Below, piece by piece: positions 61,690-64,000 of a stretch of 64,000 nt of DNA; positions within the stretch are counted from its first letter, which is position 1, and every line of letters starts with the position of its first letter. Origin of the DNA: Owenia fusiformis (lineage: Eukaryota; Annelida; Polychaeta; Sabellida; Oweniidae); NCBI GenBank assembly GCA_903813345.2, contig CAIIXF020000012.1, positions 25,310,184-25,374,183 of the forward strand, in the 5' to 3' direction. The position numbers and the translations under genes were made by a program. The notes beneath the pieces were generated by a model, which made no database searches, had not been told where the DNA came from, and saw only the letters and a program-made list of their open reading frames with translations.

Positions 61690-64000
61690 AGTGTATAAGC
61701 CCGATCAACTTATAGTCCCTGGTCTGATTTCCAAAAGGGCTCTAGAAAAGGGGTTTCGTTGTCCGGTACTTTCCCACATAAAATGATTGTACCGTTTGAA
61801 AGAACAGACCTCCCTCTTAAAGAAAACACCTCTTCTATTGATAGACACAGGGGCAAAAGGCACCAAAACGGGGTTAGACAAGGTGGCATTCTGAAGTCTC
61901 ACTTTCTTGTCATCACGATTTCAGGTAAACCATCAGACGGATTTACTTCAAATTTTCACACATATTACATGGTAAGAAGTTCTAGAGCTGATTAACTTTG
62001 CGGCGGCCATCTTGCATTCTGGCAGCCATCTTGGAATTTTTTTTAGATAAATATTGTCATCGCGATTTCACAAAATCCACGTAACAGATGTACTTCAAAT
62101 GTTCACACATGTTACATGGTAAAAAGTCCTACACCTCATTATTTTTTAGGTGGCCATCTTGCATTCTGGCAGCCATCTTGGAAGTTTTAAGATAAATCTT
62201 GTAATCACGATTTCAGGAAAACCAAACGGATTTACTTCAAATTTCCACACATATTACATGGTAAGGAGTTCTAGAGCTAATTAACCTTTTGGCGGCCATC
62301 TTGCATTCTGGCGGCCATCTTGGAAGTTTTTTGGATAAATCTTGTCATCGTGATTCCAGGAAAACCACTTTAGTGATTTTCTTGAAACTTTTACACATGT
62401 TACATGGAAGGTTACATGCTACCTTTTATATTGATATAAACAGGGGCAAAATGCACTAAAATGGGGTTAGACAAGATGGCATTCTGAAGTCTCACTTTCT
62501 TGTCATCACGATTCCAGGTAAACCATCAGACGGATTTACTTCAAATTTTCACACATGTTACATGGTAAGAAGTACTACAGCTGATCAACTTTTCAGTGGC
62601 CATGTTGCATTCTGTCGGCCATCTTGGAAGTTTTTAGATAGATCTTGTCCATCACGATTCCAGGAAAACCACATAACAGTTTTACTTCAAATTTTCACAC
62701 ATGTTACATGGTAAGAAGTTCTAGAGCTAATTAACTTCTCGGAGGCCATCTTGCATTCTGGTGGACATCTATGAAGTTTTTTGATAAATCATGTCATCGC
62801 GATTCCAGGAAAACAACTTAACAGATTTATTTCAAATTTTAATTTTTTGGCAGCCATCTTGCATTCTGGCGGCCATCTTAGAAGTTTTACATAGATCTTG
62901 TCATCGTGATTCCAAGAAAACCACTTAACAAATTGTCCTCAAATTTTTACCCTTTACATCTTCTTACCATGTAACATGTGTGAAAATTTGAAGCAAATCT
63001 GTTAAGTGGTTTTCCTGGAATCGCAATGACACGATTTATCTAGAAACTTCAAGATGGTCGCCAGAATGCAAGATGGCTACCAGAAAGTTAATCAGCTCTT
63101 TAACTTTTCACCATGTCAAATTTGCAAATTTGAACTTTTCGGCAGCCATCTTGCATCCTGGCGGCCATCTTACATAAATCTTGTCATCGTGATTCCAAGA
63201 AAACCACTTAACAGATTGTCCTTAAATGTTTACACTTTACATGGTAAGATGTTCTTCAACTGATTAACTTTTCGGCGATCTTGCTTTCTGGGACATCAAG
63301 TCCACACTGCTATGTTTTAGGCTGATCTTGTTCACCATGTGCTTTGTTTACTCTGTTTTTGTAACAGTTTTAGAACTTCTTACCATGTAACATGTGTAAA
63401 AATTTCAAGAAAATCAGTTAAGTAGTTTTCCTGGAATCGCAATGACAAGATTTATCTAAAAACGTTCAAGATGGCTGCTAGAATGCAAAATGGCTACTTA
63501 TAAGTTGATCAGCTGTAGAACTTCTTACCATGTAACATGTGTGAAAATTTAAAGCAAATCCGTTAAGTGGTTTTCCTGGAATCGCGATGAAAAGATTTAT
63601 CTAAAAAAATCCAAGATGGCCGGTGGTTTTCCTGGAATCGCGATTACAAGATTTATCTAAAAGCTTCCAAGATGGCCGCCAGAATGCAAGATGGCCACTG
63701 AAAAGTTGATCAGCTGTAGTACTTCTTGCCATGTAACATGTGTGAAAATTTGAAGCAAATCTGTAAAGTGGTTTTTCTGGAATCGTGATGACAAGATTTA
63801 TCTACAAACTTCCAAGATGGCCGCCAGAATGCAAGATGGCTATCGGAAAGTTAATCAGCTATATAACTTCTTACCATGTAAGAAAATTACATGTGTGAAA
63901 ATTTGAAGTAAAACTGTTACGTGGTTTTCCTGGAATCGTGATGACAAGATTTATCTAAAAACTTCCAAGATGGCCGACAGAATGCAACATGGCCACCGAA
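61690..64000. mobile_element. Fold-back with tandem-repeat arms, right end outside window
   Basis: A unit of about 155 bp (GGCGGCCATCTTGCATTCTG ... CTTGTCATCACGATTCCAGG ... TTTTCACACATGTTACATGG) repeats from about 61900 to 62940. It then continues in reverse orientation (CCATGTAACATGTGTGAAAA...) from about 62950 to the end. The left end near 61690-61900 is a distinct lead-in (GGGGCAAAAGGCACCAAAAC). It sits upstream of the SULT exon 61380-61474, in the same intron position as the 50.5-kb fold-back of the other copy. Confidence 0.88.

Overview
This is eukaryotic genomic DNA from an AT-rich, intron-rich, repeat-dense genome. The frequent ACATGTACATG and ACCGGTA words, the 'AGCTCAC..GTGAGC' and 'GCCCGTAGCCAGG' repeat families and the gene content suggest a marine invertebrate, most likely a mollusc (possibly a bivalve). 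That taxonomic call is inference. Coding DNA is a few percent of the window; most long reading frames are shadows of repeats.

Genes. (1) A four-exon plus-strand gene at about 5.0-8.8 kb encodes a homologue of PAGR1/PA1, the small acidic partner of PTIP in the MLL3/MLL4 histone-methyltransferase complex. (2) A degenerate C2H2 zinc-finger array lies at 15.6-16.9 kb; its downstream part has decayed into a 53-bp minisatellite (17.0-17.66 kb). (3) A three-exon plus-strand gene at 26.3-29.9 kb encodes a chymotrypsin-fold serine protease with a very basic N-terminus; a mariner element sits in its second intron. (4) Two cytosolic sulfotransferase (SULT) genes lie head-to-tail on the minus strand. The downstream copy has six recognisable exons spread from 58.6 to 31.7 kb, with perfectly matching intron phases. 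The upstream copy has its last three exons at 61.5-59.5 kb and its 5' part beyond the right edge. A relic of a third SULT last exon lies at 24.2 kb, beside a gypsy integrase remnant. (5) A single exon with the N-terminal signature of the KIAA1958/Crypton-like family sits inside an intron of the upstream SULT gene.

Repeats. The outstanding feature is fold-back DNA: five large inverted-repeat elements (21.5-22.4, 32.6-35.75, 50.5-54.8, 55.0-57.2 and 61.7 kb to past the right end). Four of them are made of tandem repeats that switch orientation in the middle, and these four all sit in SULT introns. The region 48.3-57.3 kb looks like nested fold-backs enclosed by an outer CTATACTTTC/GAAAGTATAG array. 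Other elements include a maT/Tc1-like transposon with scrambled transposase halves (2.67-3.73 kb), a mariner (27.2-28.3 kb), a hAT-type element with a perfect 8-bp target duplication (46.3-47.2 kb), two copies of a tiny MITE with a 9-bp target duplication (39.9 and 41.2 kb), a LINE C-terminal relic (13.9-14.15 kb), several hairpin MITEs and two tRNA-like sequences.

Three apparently unrelated repeat families (7.3-8.5, 32.7-35.6 and 62-64 kb) share an AAATGGC/AAGATGGC(C/G)GCC core that resembles a YY1 site. No CRISPR array, rRNA or bacterial-type operon was seen.
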